DNA of 64,000 nucleotides from Deltaproteobacteria bacterium (GCA_029261875.1 JAJDAL010000014.1:62001-126000); one strand, 5' to 3'; shown: positions 23,291 to 32,426, numbered from the stretch's first letter. The notes: generated by a model not told the origin, from the sequence alone. Made by a program: numbers and translations.

Positions 23291-24397
23291 ATGGGAACAC
23301 TCCCCCAACGCCTCCTGCTGGGCCCCGGGCCCTCGAACGTGAACCCACGGGTTCTCGCCGCGCTCAGTCAGCCCCTGGTCGGACACCTGGATCCCGCCTT
23401 TCTGGCCGTGATGGATGAGGTCCAGGCCGGCCTCCGGGAGCTGTTCGGCACCCGGAACGCCCTGACACTCCCCCTCTCGGCCACCGGAAGTGCGGGGATG
23501 GAGGCCTGCCTCGCCAATCTCCTCGAACGCGGCGATGAAGTGGTGGTTGGCGTGGCTGGGGTATTCGGTGAGCGTATGTGCGACGTCGCCACCCGCATGG
23601 GGGCGCGAGTCACTCGGGTCGAAACCGAACCGGGCACACCGCTTCCCGAAGACGGCATGCTGGAAGCCATCGAACGCGTACGCCCGCGTGTCGTCGCGTT
23701 CGTGCACGCCGAAACCTCGACCGGCGTGCTCCAACCCGTGGAGGCCATCGCGGCCTGCGCGCGCAAGGCCGGCTCACTCGTCGTGTTGGACTGCGTGACG
23801 TCGCTCGCCGGTTTGCCCGTCGAACTCGACCGCTGGGGAATCGACGCCGCTTACAGCGGCACACAGAAATGCCTTTCCGCCCCTCCGGGTCTGTCACCGG
23901 TCAGCTTCAGCGAGCGCGCACTCACGCGCGTGCGCGAACGCGCGACTCCGGTCCAGAGCTGGTATCTCGACATCTCCTTGCTGGCGGGGTATTTCGGACA
24001 AGAACGCGTTTATCATCATACGGCGCCGATCTCCGCGATTCTGGGCCTCGCCGAAGCACTGCGCGTCGTACTCGAAGAAGGCTTGCCCGCGCGAATCGCG
24101 CGCCATGCGGCAGCCGCTCGACAACTTCGAGAAGAACTCGCACCGCTGGGTTTCACACCGTTGGTGGCGGACGGATACCGGCTCCCCATGCTCACGACCC
24201 TGCGACTCCCCGAAGCGGTACTCGCCATGGGCGAAGCCCCATTGCGACGCCGCCTACTCGATCGCCACGGCATCGAAGTCGGCGGTGGCCTCGGAAAACT
24301 CGCGGGACAGATTTGGCGCGTCGGTTTGATGGGCGAGAACGCGCGCCGGTCTTCGGTTGAAACCCTGCGCGACGCCCTTGCGCGGGAACTCGCATGA
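23291..24397 (+). CDS. Class V aminotransferase (alanine/serine-glyoxylate family)
   Basis: The 368-residue PLP enzyme opens with LLLGPGPSNVNPRVLAALS, as in alanine-glyoxylate and serine-pyruvate aminotransferases. It has the helix TGSAGMEACLANLLERGDEVVVGVAGVFGER, and the PLP lysine K193 in AYSGTQKCLSAPPGLS, preceded by LVVLDCVTSLAGLP (D of the PLP ring). It is likely cytosolic and converts glyoxylate or hydroxypyruvate to amino acids. The ATG follows a short purine-rich stretch. The next gene overlaps by 4 bases (ATGA). Confidence 0.9.
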   Translation: MGTLPQRLLLGPGPSNVNPRVLAALSQPLVGHLDPAFLAVMDEVQAGLRELFGTRNALTLPLSATGSAGMEACLANLLERGDEVVVGVAGVFGERMCDVATRMGARVTRVETEPGTPLPEDGMLEAIERVRPRVVAFVHAETSTGVLQPVEAIAACARKAGSLVVLDCVTSLAGLPVELDRWGIDAAYSGTQKCLSAPPGLSPVSFSERALTRVRERATPVQSWYLDISLLAGYFGQERVYHHTAPISAILGLAEALRVVLEEGLPARIARHAAAARQLREELAPLGFTPLVADGYRLPMLTTLRLPEAVLAMGEAPLRRRLLDRHGIEVGGGLGKLAGQIWRVGLMGENARRSSVETLRDALARELA

Positions 24398-24777
24398 GGC
24401 GCATCGGTTTCGCGATCGCTCTGCTCTTGTGTGTTCCCGCCCAAGCCGAGGAAACGGTTCTGCCGGACGTCGCTGCCCCCGTTCCGATCGACGCCATCCC
24501 CGAGGGTCCGAGTGTCGACGATCGGCTGGCGGAAATTCGGCGCCGGGTCGAAGCCGCACTCGTCTACCCCCCGATCGCGCGGGTGCGGGAAGTCACGGGG
24601 CTGGCGGAAGTGGTTTTCGTCGTGGGACCGGATCGGCGCGCACGCGAAGTTTCCCTCGCCCAATCTTCCGGTAGCGCGGTCCTCGATCGCGCCGCCCTAC
24701 GGGCGGTGGCCGACGCGGGTACCCTGCCCCACGTCTATGGACGAATCATCGTTCCCGTCGAATTCGCGCTCCATTAG
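24394..24777 (+). CDS. Small exported TonB C-terminal domain protein
   Basis: The 127-residue protein starts MRRIGFAIALLLCVPAQAEE, a cleavable-looking signal peptide (VPAQA/EE). The rest is a TonB-C domain: RRVEAALVYPPIARV (YP motif), GLAEVVFVVGPDRRAREVSL, SSGSAVLDRAALRAV. The N-terminal membrane anchor and proline-rich periplasm-spanning rod of a true TonB are missing. It may act as a periplasmic partner for the cobalamin receptor whose operon ends convergently against it (the two stops overlap), or use another anchor. It overlaps the aminotransferase by ATGA. Confidence 0.7.
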   Translation: MRRIGFAIALLLCVPAQAEETVLPDVAAPVPIDAIPEGPSVDDRLAEIRRRVEAALVYPPIARVREVTGLAEVVFVVGPDRRAREVSLAQSSGSAVLDRAALRAVADAGTLPHVYGRIIVPVEFALH

Positions 24778-25790
24778 GGCGCGATACTCCCCGGCACCAC
24801 GGAATAAACGGCCGCGACCGCGTCCAGGTCGAACCCCGCGTTGGTTGCCCCCGCAGGAGGCGTCGCAAAGGGGGCGGCTTCGATACGAACGAAACGAGCC
24901 CAGGTCAGCCCCACATCGGCCAGGTCGAACCCGTCCCCCCCCGCACCTTCGGGCGTTTCGAACAAGAAGGTGAAGGTTCCCACGAGGTCTTCGATGGGGG
25001 TCGCGGTCGGGATGCTGGCGTGGGGCGTCGTGGGATCCAGTGCGTTGGCCAACACCGGATAGACCCCCGCGCAACCGCTAAACAGGGGCGCTTCGACCGG
25101 GGTCAGTCCACACGGGAACGCGAACCACTGAATTCCGTCCTGGCTGACGCTGACCCGCGCGGATTCAGCGAAGGGATTGCCCACGATCCCCGCGCCAATC
25201 GTGAGAAACGAATTTTCGAATACGCTGAAATCGCGCCCCGGCCCATCGGCGATCCAGTTGTCCACGAACTCCAGCACGATGCTGCCCCCCAACCCAAGGG
25301 AGAGCACATCGAAGCCGCCCTGAAATGCACCACCGCCCTGAGGCGGCCCCAAGACCACATCGGGAAGATCCGCTTGGCCAAAGCCCGCGTTCGTACCGGG
25401 CTCGAATGACACCACTGCATCCGCGTAGGGGTCGCCCACGGCATCGAAGATCAGCTGGCTCGACCGCACTTCGCCGCCGTACGCAACGCGCGCCGACAAC
25501 ACGTTCTTGCCCGCCACCAGGGGAGCGCCCCACAGATGCGGCGCCCAGCCCATTTCCTCACCGATCCCGTTCGACTGCCAGTCGAGGTCGTCCGTGATAT
25601 CGGTTCCGTTCAAGGTCACGCGCAGGGAGCCCGGGTCCGCGGAGGATTCCGCGAAGACCCAGACCTCGAGGGGCATGTGGGTGACGCGTTCTGCGGGCCC
25701 GGCGCCGCTCGCAACGAACAGAATCGGCGGTGCGTCGCAGGCGCCAATGAGGATGGAAACCAAGAGTGTCGCGAATGTCGTGCGCCTCAT
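24774..25790 (-). CDS. Cell-surface lipoprotein in the cobalamin operon
   Basis: From the ATG at 25790, the 338-residue protein has a lipoprotein signal MRRTTFATLLVSILIGAC with I-G-A-C lipobox. An early Ig-like segment (MPLEVWVFAESSADPGSLRVTLNG) is followed by a domain with YADAVVSFEPGTNAGFGQ, DVVLGPPQGGG, LSLGLGGSIVLEFVDNWIADGPGRDFSVFENSF, and VSVSQDGIQWFAFPC, a cell-surface protein pattern seen beside TonB receptors in other deltaproteobacteria. No catalytic residues are evident. A substrate-binding or capping role in cobalamin uptake is inferred from the operon. The ATG overlaps the stop of the gene before it (ATGA), so it is the last gene of the coupled series. Confidence 0.7.
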   Translation of the reverse strand: MRRTTFATLLVSILIGACDAPPILFVASGAGPAERVTHMPLEVWVFAESSADPGSLRVTLNGTDITDDLDWQSNGIGEEMGWAPHLWGAPLVAGKNVLSARVAYGGEVRSSQLIFDAVGDPYADAVVSFEPGTNAGFGQADLPDVVLGPPQGGGAFQGGFDVLSLGLGGSIVLEFVDNWIADGPGRDFSVFENSFLTIGAGIVGNPFAESARVSVSQDGIQWFAFPCGLTPVEAPLFSGCAGVYPVLANALDPTTPHASIPTATPIEDLVGTFTFLFETPEGAGGDGFDLADVGLTWARFVRIEAAPFATPPAGATNAGFDLDAVAAVYSVVPGSIAP

Positions 25791-26824
25791 CCCTGGGATC
25801 GCCTCCGCAAAACGCCGAGCCAAAGTACACCCAGACCGAGCATCCCCCAGGTCGCGGGCTCGGGAATCAATGCGAAGGAATAGACCCGTGGGCCCGCGGT
25901 ACTGAAGCCCCCCTCGATGGCGTAGATCACGCCGTCGCTTTCCGCGAGGCCCGTCGCAAACTCGAAGCCACTGGCGACGACTTCGACCTCACCCGTATCC
26001 GGATCGATTCGAACCAGCGTACTTCCCGCGGTCGCGAGTAAGGATCCATCCGAGGCGAGAATCAAGGCGAACAAACCGTCGAGGCCGTCCGCGAGCAGAC
26101 TTCGGACGCCACTCCCATCGGGCAGCCCGACCGCGAACACCCGCCCGTCGGTGTTGAAGGGATCGCCCGGCGTGGCGTTGAAGAACGATTCACCGATGAA
26201 GAGCGTATCGCCGCTGGCGGCCAGCCCCCCCGTAAACTCGAAGCCATCCTGAAGCACACTGACATCGGATCCCAACAGGCGGAACACATTGTGCTGCGCG
26301 GCGTTCGATCCAAAATTGCCCGCGTCGGAAATCAACAAGGTCTGCCCCGTGGCGTCCGCCGGGTCCAGGATGATGTCCGCCAGCCCCGGCACACTGCCCG
26401 CGGGCAGCAGTTCGAGATCGACGGCGCGCCGCGCGGATGCGGGCGTGCCGAAGGGATCGGGAATCGCGTACAGGGTTTCGCCGGTTTCCGGCGTTCCGGG
26501 CAGGAAACTGAGATCGTCGAGATAGGCGTTGTCGCCCACCAACAAACGGTTGCCAACCGGATCGTAGGCAAAGCCCGACAATGCGTTGAAGCCATCCGCC
26601 AAGGCGGTCGCAGTGCCGTCGGCATCGATTCGCACCACGGATTGCGTCCCAACACCGAAGTCCCCGACGCCGACGAAGAGGGATTCGCCGACCGCCACAA
26701 CGCCCCCGGTCGCAATGCCCGGCGTCGCAATCTCTCCGATCGTATACCCCGGCGATACGATATCCGCCCCTGCATCCGTCCATCCGAAAACCAGCCAGAA
26801 CACCAGCAATCCACATTTTCGCAT
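25787..26824 (-). CDS. PEP-CTERM exported propeller-like protein in the cobalamin operon
   Basis: The 345-residue protein begins MRKCGLLVFWLVFGWTDAGA (signal peptide) and ends PEPATWGMLGLGVLWLGVLR plus arginines, a textbook PEP-CTERM sorting signal (PEP, membrane helix, basic end). Between them, repeated strands such as SGFAYDPVGNRLLVGDNAYL, FEFTGGLAASGDTLFIGESF and GFEFATGLAESDGVIYAIEG suggest an NHL/SMP-30-like beta-propeller with about six blades. It is presumably anchored or released at the surface by an exosortase. The ATG at 26824 overlaps the previous stop by one base (TGATG), and its TGA overlaps the next ATG. Exosortase is not in the window. Confidence 0.78.
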   Translation of the reverse strand: MRKCGLLVFWLVFGWTDAGADIVSPGYTIGEIATPGIATGGVVAVGESLFVGVGDFGVGTQSVVRIDADGTATALADGFNALSGFAYDPVGNRLLVGDNAYLDDLSFLPGTPETGETLYAIPDPFGTPASARRAVDLELLPAGSVPGLADIILDPADATGQTLLISDAGNFGSNAAQHNVFRLLGSDVSVLQDGFEFTGGLAASGDTLFIGESFFNATPGDPFNTDGRVFAVGLPDGSGVRSLLADGLDGLFALILASDGSLLATAGSTLVRIDPDTGEVEVVASGFEFATGLAESDGVIYAIEGGFSTAGPRVYSFALIPEPATWGMLGLGVLWLGVLRRRSQG

Positions 26825-27669
26825 CACAACGATCCACCTCCTTCGCTTTCGGAATCCTCTCGGAGTCGAAGCACCCGCCGTGGGCTGTTTCTTCCATCGA
26901 GACTTTCGTATTCGATCTCTACGCTCGTCGAAATCCCCACCAGATCGAGATCCACCGCACGGGGCACACCCCCGGGCGCTGCCGACACGGCAAAGCGACC
27001 GATGGATTCGCCGTCGGTAAAAACCGCGACGGTTCCTCCCGCGTAGCGCGGCCAAATCCGCACCTGCGCCCGCTCTCCGGCGCGAGCGAGCAGTTGCACT
27101 TCGGGCGCTGCGGGTTCCGGCGCTTGGAGCCACAAGGGCTGCGAGGCGCTGGGTCCCAACGGCGAAGCTCCCGGCGGGGCCGCGACGATCTCCATCGCAG
27201 CGTCCGAGCGCGCAATCCGGGGGAATCGCAAAGTCCCGTCGGGCAAGCTGTGCCCGCGCGCGATTCGCGCATTTCCCCGTGCACCGCGCCGCCAGAGATC
27301 GAGATCGCGCGGCGCCCCAGCGTCTTCGCCCCACACCCGAAATGTCACGTCGCCGGGAACGCCGGGTGCGGCCCAGATTGCGACCCGGGGCGCGCTCGCC
27401 GGCAGCGCTTGCTCGCGACGCGCTTCGCGGTCGGAGCCTTTTGAATCTCGACGCTTCGATCCCTCGTGACGCAAAGTTCGCGCGTCGGACCGAGTTCGAT
27501 CCAACGGCGTCGCCGCGCGCGTGTTTCGTAAACCCATGGGGTCGCGCAGCGAAATGCCGGAAACCGCGGGTGCCGTCGCGCCGGGCGAGCCCCAGGGCGC
27601 GGGTATCCCGCTTCCCAGGTTCACCGCCAGCGCGGTTCCCACTACGGCGAGTCGACGCGAATGCCGCAA
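26824..27669 (-). CDS. Exported protein of unknown function in the cobalamin operon
   Basis: The 281-residue protein starts at TTG 27669 with GGAGGGG upstream and opens with a hydrophobic signal-like segment (RRLAVVGTALAVNLGSG). A basic, variable region (about 30-90) is followed by ALPASAPRVAIWAAPGVPGDVTFRVWGED and a beta-rich C-terminal half with VQLLARAGERAQVRIWPRY and AVSAAPGGVPRAVDLDLVGI. I cannot name a family. The frame overlaps the preceding gene by 28 bases and the following gene by one base, so it belongs to the same coupled operon. Confidence 0.6.
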   Translation of the reverse strand: MRHSRRLAVVGTALAVNLGSGIPAPWGSPGATAPAVSGISLRDPMGLRNTRAATPLDRTRSDARTLRHEGSKRRDSKGSDREARREQALPASAPRVAIWAAPGVPGDVTFRVWGEDAGAPRDLDLWRRGARGNARIARGHSLPDGTLRFPRIARSDAAMEIVAAPPGASPLGPSASQPLWLQAPEPAAPEVQLLARAGERAQVRIWPRYAGGTVAVFTDGESIGRFAVSAAPGGVPRAVDLDLVGISTSVEIEYESLDGRNSPRRVLRLREDSESEGGGSL

Positions 27670-29234
27670 AGCAACCCCTCCGGAAAGCCAACACTGAAAA
27701 ACACATCCGGCCCGGAATAGTCGACGCCCGGTGTTCCGGGCCGTACGCGAACGGAACCCAGCGCACGCGCCAATCCCAGGGAGTCCGCGCCAACCGGCGC
27801 CGTCACGGACTGGAGCGAGCTCAGGCGGAAGCGCGCGCTGTCGTTGGGCACCGGGACCGCGGGTGCACCGGACAGGTCCACTGCCAGGATGGCGAGGGTG
27901 CCGTCACAGAAATCGGTCGCGAACGCCTTGTCACCGGCTTGATTGAACGCCACGCCAACGGAGAAGCCCGCACAACTTCCCGCCGGCGCGCCGCCCGCGA
28001 GGGCGGGAATCACGAATGGATCGCCGGCGTGAAAGATGCGCGCGTCGGGGTTTCCTCCGCTTCCGTCCAGAACCAATGCGGGGTTCTCGGTTCCCGTCAG
28101 GGCGTCGAGCGGCGACAGATCGATGGCCAGGACGTTTCGCGCTACCGCGCTTCCCGTCATCGCTACGCGCTGGGTCGGGTCGATGGCCAGGCGATCGAAA
28201 GACAGCCCCGCCATTCCCAGCGGGATCGTCGCTACGCGGAGCAAGCTGACGGCATCGATCACATCGATGGCGGCATCGGTCAAGGCCAGTCCACCGGCTT
28301 CGATTTCCGGTGTTCCGGGATCGTCGTCCTTCAAGCCCACCGACCCGCTCACTGTCACGAGGATGAATTCGCGTCCGGAGCCCGCGGTGAAGCTCGTCAC
28401 ATGCGTCGGATTGAACCCGCTGGTGAACACCGCACGCGTTGTGGCGTTGGGCGTGAGGGTCGGCGGATCGACACTCGGGTCGAAGTCGTAGACGAGAATC
28501 GCTCCGGGATAAAAGTTTGGTGTGGCACCGCTCGTCACGAGCGTCGACATGGCGACGAAGAGATGCCCCCCCGCGACCGCGACGCCGGCGGTGAAACCCG
28601 TAAAGAAACTCGGTGTCGCCCCCGCACAGAACGGCGCCGGCAGCGCGTTGCCGAGCGAGTCGATCGCCACCGGAGGCGAGACACACGCTTGCGTCGAAGC
28701 GGCGACCCGATTTTCCGTCGCGCCGGGCGCCGGCAATTCCGGAAAATCCAGCGCCCCGAATCCCGCCGGCGTCGTGACTGCGACATTCCGCAACGCCCCG
28801 GTCTGGGGATTCAAGAACACCAATGACTCGCAGGTGGTGGCGGTCATCACCGCCAGCGTGTCATCGACGACGAGCAACCCGTCCGGCGATGGAATCAATC
28901 CGCTCGCCGGACAGCCGTCCAGGGAAGACGCAAAGCCGATGTCCCCGCTCGAAGCCTGTATCTGGGGCGGCAGGTTTTCGACGTTCATGGCGAGCAGGGA
29001 AACCGGTTGGAAGGTCGCCAGGGCGAGTCTGCCCGCCGCCGTGAGGAACTCGAAACCCGCGGGAAAGGGACCGGACACCGCCACGCAACGCTCGTCGGGG
29101 GTGGAAACCTCGATCACCGCCGGACTCCCGCCGCCCCCACTGCCGCCTCCGCCTCCACAGCTTCCCCCGAGTAAGAACGGTAGTAGAACCGGAAGCGCGA
29201 ATACGCCCCCGACGTCGCGTCGCCGCCGACTCAT
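27642..29234 (-). CDS. Propeller-like surface lipoprotein in the cobalamin operon
   Basis: The 530-residue protein starts MSRRRRDVGGVFALPVLLPF and has LLGGSC followed by GGGGGSGGGG: a lipoprotein signal with a flexible glycine linker at the mature N-terminus. The rest is repeated blades of the YncE/beta-propeller sort (SPDGLLVVDDTLAVMTA, ESLVFLNPQTGALRNV, GGHLFVAMSTL, GRVFA- and IDVIDAVSLLRVATIPLG-like strands). It lies directly after the receptor gene, the place where a cobalamin-capturing propeller such as BtuG lies in Bacteroides. That functional parallel is my inference, since I cannot show homology. The ATG at 29234 overlaps the receptor TGA. Confidence 0.7.
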   Translation of the reverse strand: MSRRRRDVGGVFALPVLLPFLLGGSCGGGGGSGGGGSPAVIEVSTPDERCVAVSGPFPAGFEFLTAAGRLALATFQPVSLLAMNVENLPPQIQASSGDIGFASSLDGCPASGLIPSPDGLLVVDDTLAVMTATTCESLVFLNPQTGALRNVAVTTPAGFGALDFPELPAPGATENRVAASTQACVSPPVAIDSLGNALPAPFCAGATPSFFTGFTAGVAVAGGHLFVAMSTLVTSGATPNFYPGAILVYDFDPSVDPPTLTPNATTRAVFTSGFNPTHVTSFTAGSGREFILVTVSGSVGLKDDDPGTPEIEAGGLALTDAAIDVIDAVSLLRVATIPLGMAGLSFDRLAIDPTQRVAMTGSAVARNVLAIDLSPLDALTGTENPALVLDGSGGNPDARIFHAGDPFVIPALAGGAPAGSCAGFSVGVAFNQAGDKAFATDFCDGTLAILAVDLSGAPAVPVPNDSARFRLSSLQSVTAPVGADSLGLARALGSVRVRPGTPGVDYSGPDVFFSVGFPEGLLCGIRVDSP

Positions 29235-31270
29235 AGCTCCGCCGCCAACTCGAAGAAGAGCGTTCGTCCCGGCTGGGGGAAGAACTGCGCGTCGCGCACG
29301 CTGCGATCGCTCAGGTTCTTGCCCCCCACCGAGAGCAACAGCGAGCGCCCGGGGAGATAGGGACGCAGGCAACCAATCCGCGTCAGCTCGACGGAAATCG
29401 AGGCGTCGTAGACGGTTCGATCGCTGACGCGCGTGAGTCCGGTGTCGCTGACCGGAATCTCGCTCGTGCGCTGGGCTTGCCCCACCAACTTGACGACGCC
29501 CGAAGGGGGCCCGAGAACCAAGCGGAGGCTGCTCTCGTTGCGCGCGCGCCCGGGGAGGGGCGTTCCCGTTCGGTCCAGGGTCGCGTCTTGATGGGTGTGA
29601 TTTCCCGAAACCCCCAGCCACCCGAGCAGATCGAAGGAACCCGACAACTCGAAACCGTCCACGCTGGCAGGGCCCGTGTTCTCCGCGCGCAGGGTCGACG
29701 TATTAATCAACACGAAGACGATCGAGTTGTCGATCTCCTGGCGGAACGCCGCCGCTTCCAGGCGTAGATTCCGGAATACACCCAACTTCTCGAGCGCCAC
29801 TTCGAAGCCGGCGTCGAAATTGTCCGCGCGCTCCGCCACCAACGACGGGTTCCCGCGAATGAATTCCTTATCGGGAAAGAACAGCTCATCGAGGTTCGGC
29901 GCCCGGTAGGATTCTTCCGCGTTCCCCTTGATTTGAAGCCAGGGCCACGGGGAGACGATCAGGCCGATTCGCGGCAGCCATTCGCGCCGAAAGTCTTCGG
30001 TGTCGTCGAAGCGCAATCCCGGCAGCACGCGAACCCGACCGCCGAACAGCGCCCAATCATCTTGCAGCATCACCCCAATACTGCGCCGCGACCGATTCAC
30101 GCGATCCGAAGCCTTCAGGCCGTTGCGTCGCAATTCGTCGAGGCGCCAATCCAACGCCAACCGGGCAGCGTGTTCGCCCAGGCGCGTGAAACTGCGATCG
30201 AGGGTCAGCTGGCTCCCGTAGGTTTCGTTCCGCGTCAGCGTGTCGATGGCGGAAGCCGGATCCAGGGGAAGTCGACGCACGGGATCCGCGAAGTGACCGC
30301 GCTCGTAGCGGTGGTAGGTACGCCACGTGGCATCAACGCCCGACACGTCCGGGTCGGTGCCTTCGAACTTCAGGATCGCGAGATTTCGCGCCAAACGTTC
30401 GTGGGCGTGCTCGCGCTGCCCCGCCAGGGGTCCCGAAGACAGATCGAAGCCGGGCTGCCCGCGACTCGTATAGGACAGGTAGTCCTCGAACGAGACATGT
30501 CCCCAGTCTCCCAGGGGATGGCCGGCGTGAGCGAGCAACGCGTGGGTCTCGCTTTCGTTGTTGATGCGTTCGGCATGGTCGGGAACGAAGGAATCCGTCA
30601 CCCCGTTGAGGCGACGCACGGGCCGGCGAAACTCCCAATCGCCTTCGGTCTTGAAGCCGTCGTAGGCGATCGAGAACTCGGCATCCCCCACACGCTGACT
30701 GTGAGAGGCTCCCCCGCGCCAGGTTCCGAAAGACGCGGCCCCGCCAAACAACCGCGTACGGCGTTCCCCCGGTCGGCGCGTGATGAGATTGACGACGCCG
30801 CCGACCGCATCGCTTCCCGCCTGAACCGAGCCCCCGCCGCGCGACACCTCGATGCGTTCGATCATCGACAAGGGCAACGTCGAAAGATCGACCGCACCGG
30901 ACTGGGCGCTGTTCAAGCGCACGCCGTCGAGTTGAATCACCACTTGAGCGGGGGTCGAACCGCGAATCGAAATCTCCGAGCGTTGGCCGGGTCCGCCGAA
31001 ACGACGCACTTGCACACCCACGCTCTGGGACAACAGCGCTTCGACGGTCTGCGCTTCCCCCGCGAAGTCTTCGGGATCGATGATCGTCGTGAAGGCCGAC
31101 GGATCTTCGGGCAGCGCAGCGGGACGCACGGCACTGGCTCGCGCGGGGTCCGTGCGCACGATCGGCGGATCCGGATCCGGGTCTGCGCTGGCCCCGCTAG
31201 GCGACCACGCAATTGCGAGCACGCCGCCGAAGCGGATGCAGCATCGCAGGAATGTCCCCGGATCGAGCAT
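29231..31270 (-). CDS. btuB: TonB-dependent outer-membrane receptor, BtuB-like
   Basis: The 679-residue protein has a signal peptide (MLDPGTFLRCCIRFGGVLAI), a plug domain with VEALLSQSVGVQVRRFGGPG, QRSEISIRGSTPAQVVIQLDG, the segment LPLSMIERIEVSRGGGSVQ, GSDAVGGVVNLITRR, then a ~22-strand barrel including ESYRAPNLDELF, PSLVAERADNFDAGFE and ENTGPASVDGFELSG. Plug and barrel order is typical of BtuB-type receptors. The C-terminus ends in LFFELAAEL, lacking the usual final phenylalanine. The cobalamin riboswitch upstream makes B12 or a corrinoid the likely ligand. The ATG at 31270 has AGGGGGG. The symbol is functional, by context. Confidence 0.85.
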   Translation of the reverse strand: MLDPGTFLRCCIRFGGVLAIAWSPSGASADPDPDPPIVRTDPARASAVRPAALPEDPSAFTTIIDPEDFAGEAQTVEALLSQSVGVQVRRFGGPGQRSEISIRGSTPAQVVIQLDGVRLNSAQSGAVDLSTLPLSMIERIEVSRGGGSVQAGSDAVGGVVNLITRRPGERRTRLFGGAASFGTWRGGASHSQRVGDAEFSIAYDGFKTEGDWEFRRPVRRLNGVTDSFVPDHAERINNESETHALLAHAGHPLGDWGHVSFEDYLSYTSRGQPGFDLSSGPLAGQREHAHERLARNLAILKFEGTDPDVSGVDATWRTYHRYERGHFADPVRRLPLDPASAIDTLTRNETYGSQLTLDRSFTRLGEHAARLALDWRLDELRRNGLKASDRVNRSRRSIGVMLQDDWALFGGRVRVLPGLRFDDTEDFRREWLPRIGLIVSPWPWLQIKGNAEESYRAPNLDELFFPDKEFIRGNPSLVAERADNFDAGFEVALEKLGVFRNLRLEAAAFRQEIDNSIVFVLINTSTLRAENTGPASVDGFELSGSFDLLGWLGVSGNHTHQDATLDRTGTPLPGRARNESSLRLVLGPPSGVVKLVGQAQRTSEIPVSDTGLTRVSDRTVYDASISVELTRIGCLRPYLPGRSLLLSVGGKNLSDRSVRDAQFFPQPGRTLFFELAAEL

Positions 31271-31411
31271 CGTCCCCCCTCGCGCTGCGCCGAGCACGCG
31301 TGGGCGTTGGGACGCGAAAATTCCGCTGTCGCCGATCCGATGGTGATGAGACTTCGGGGAGAACCGATGAACTCCCGCCCCCTCTTGCCATCGAAGCAGG
31401 GCGAAAACGGA

Positions 31412-31640
31412 AGGAAGGTCGGTCTTCTGGCTTCCGGATCAACCGGTCATCAAGCCTTCCCAGTTCTCGAGGAGCCACACCTCAATTTCGAGGCTCCCGA
31501 ACCAGTGGCAACGATTGACGACCGTCCTCGGTTACAGCGACGGGCTCGCGCCGGATTCGCACCGGCTTCCCGCAGTGCTCATTCGAACACTGCCTTACAG
31601 TGGGATTCCCCCACCGAAGGACACCTTCCACGCGTCTATG
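31412..31640 (-). promoter_or_regulatory. Cobalamin (adenosylcobalamin) riboswitch
   Basis: On the minus strand this leader carries the B12 aptamer hallmarks in order: the segment complementary to 31550-31566 (GCCGGTGCGAATCCGGC) followed by GCTGTAACCGAGGACG, then TTGCCACTGG (complement of 31502-31511), and the B12 box AAGCCAGAAGACC (complement of 31421-31433). It sits 140-370 bases upstream of the btuB-like ATG in the same orientation, so ligand binding should switch off the whole five-gene operon. I did not resolve the expression platform. Confidence 0.93.
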
Positions 31641-31679
31641 CAGCGGTTGTATCAGCCGGCGGGCCCGAATGCAAACCCG

Positions 31680-32426
31680 TCAGTCCGAAGCGAGCTCGGT
31701 TCGAAACAGGTCCTTCACGCGGTTCCAGGCATCCGAGGCGGCGGCGGCGTCGTAGGAATCGCGCTGATCGCAGAAGAAGCCGTGATCGCAGCCATCGTAG
31801 ACGACGACTTCGTTGCGGATCTTCTTCGCGCCCAACTCTGCGCGAATCGCCTCGACCTGGTCCAGCGGAATGAACGAATCCTTCTCCCCGAAAAGGCAAA
31901 GGATCTTCCCGCCGATTTTTCCGGTCCGCCCGAGCGTCGAGGGCGCCCCACCCGGCCCCTCGGGCCCCGCGATGCCCCCGCCGTAGAAACTCGCCGCGGC
32001 CGCGACGTCGGTTTCGCTGGCGGTGAGATACGTCATGTGCCCGCCGATGCAGAAACCCATACAACCGATGCGGTCGCCCCGGACGTCCTCGCGCGCACGC
32101 AGGAAGGCGAGCGCCGCCTTGGCATCGCCGATCATTTCGTCGGCAACGAGGCCTCCCAGGAGCTTCATCCCGCCGGCAAACCCGTCGTCATCGTATCCGT
32201 ATTCGACACCCGGTCCCGTGCGATGAAAATAGTCCGGGGAGAGCGCGACATAGCCCTCGCGCGCGACGCGTTCCGTCACGTCGCGAATGTGAGAATTGAT
32301 GCCGAAGATTTCCATGAAGACCAACACCGCGGGAAAGGGCCCGGCCCCTTCGGGACGCGCCAAGTAGCCCCCCATCGTAGTGCCGCCGGTCAAGGGAATT
32401 TCGATGCGTTCAGTCGTGATCTCCAT
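31680..32426 (-). CDS. Dienelactone hydrolase family protein
   Basis: The 248-residue alpha/beta hydrolase starts MEITTERIEIPLTGGTTMGG, has FMEIFGINSHIRDVTERVAREGYVALSPDYF, the nucleophile elbow GCMGFCIGGHMTYL with a cysteine nucleophile (the DLH pattern G-F-C-x-G-G), GEKDSFIPLDQVEAI with the acid, and the histidine in YDGCDHGFFCD. This is the carboxymethylenebutenolidase layout. Its natural substrate could be a dienelactone from aromatic breakdown or an unrelated ester. The ATG has a GAGGAG site. It lies next to the riboswitch but is not on its transcript. Confidence 0.9.
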   Translation of the reverse strand: MEITTERIEIPLTGGTTMGGYLARPEGAGPFPAVLVFMEIFGINSHIRDVTERVAREGYVALSPDYFHRTGPGVEYGYDDDGFAGGMKLLGGLVADEMIGDAKAALAFLRAREDVRGDRIGCMGFCIGGHMTYLTASETDVAAAASFYGGGIAGPEGPGGAPSTLGRTGKIGGKILCLFGEKDSFIPLDQVEAIRAELGAKKIRNEVVVYDGCDHGFFCDQRDSYDAAAASDAWNRVKDLFRTELASD

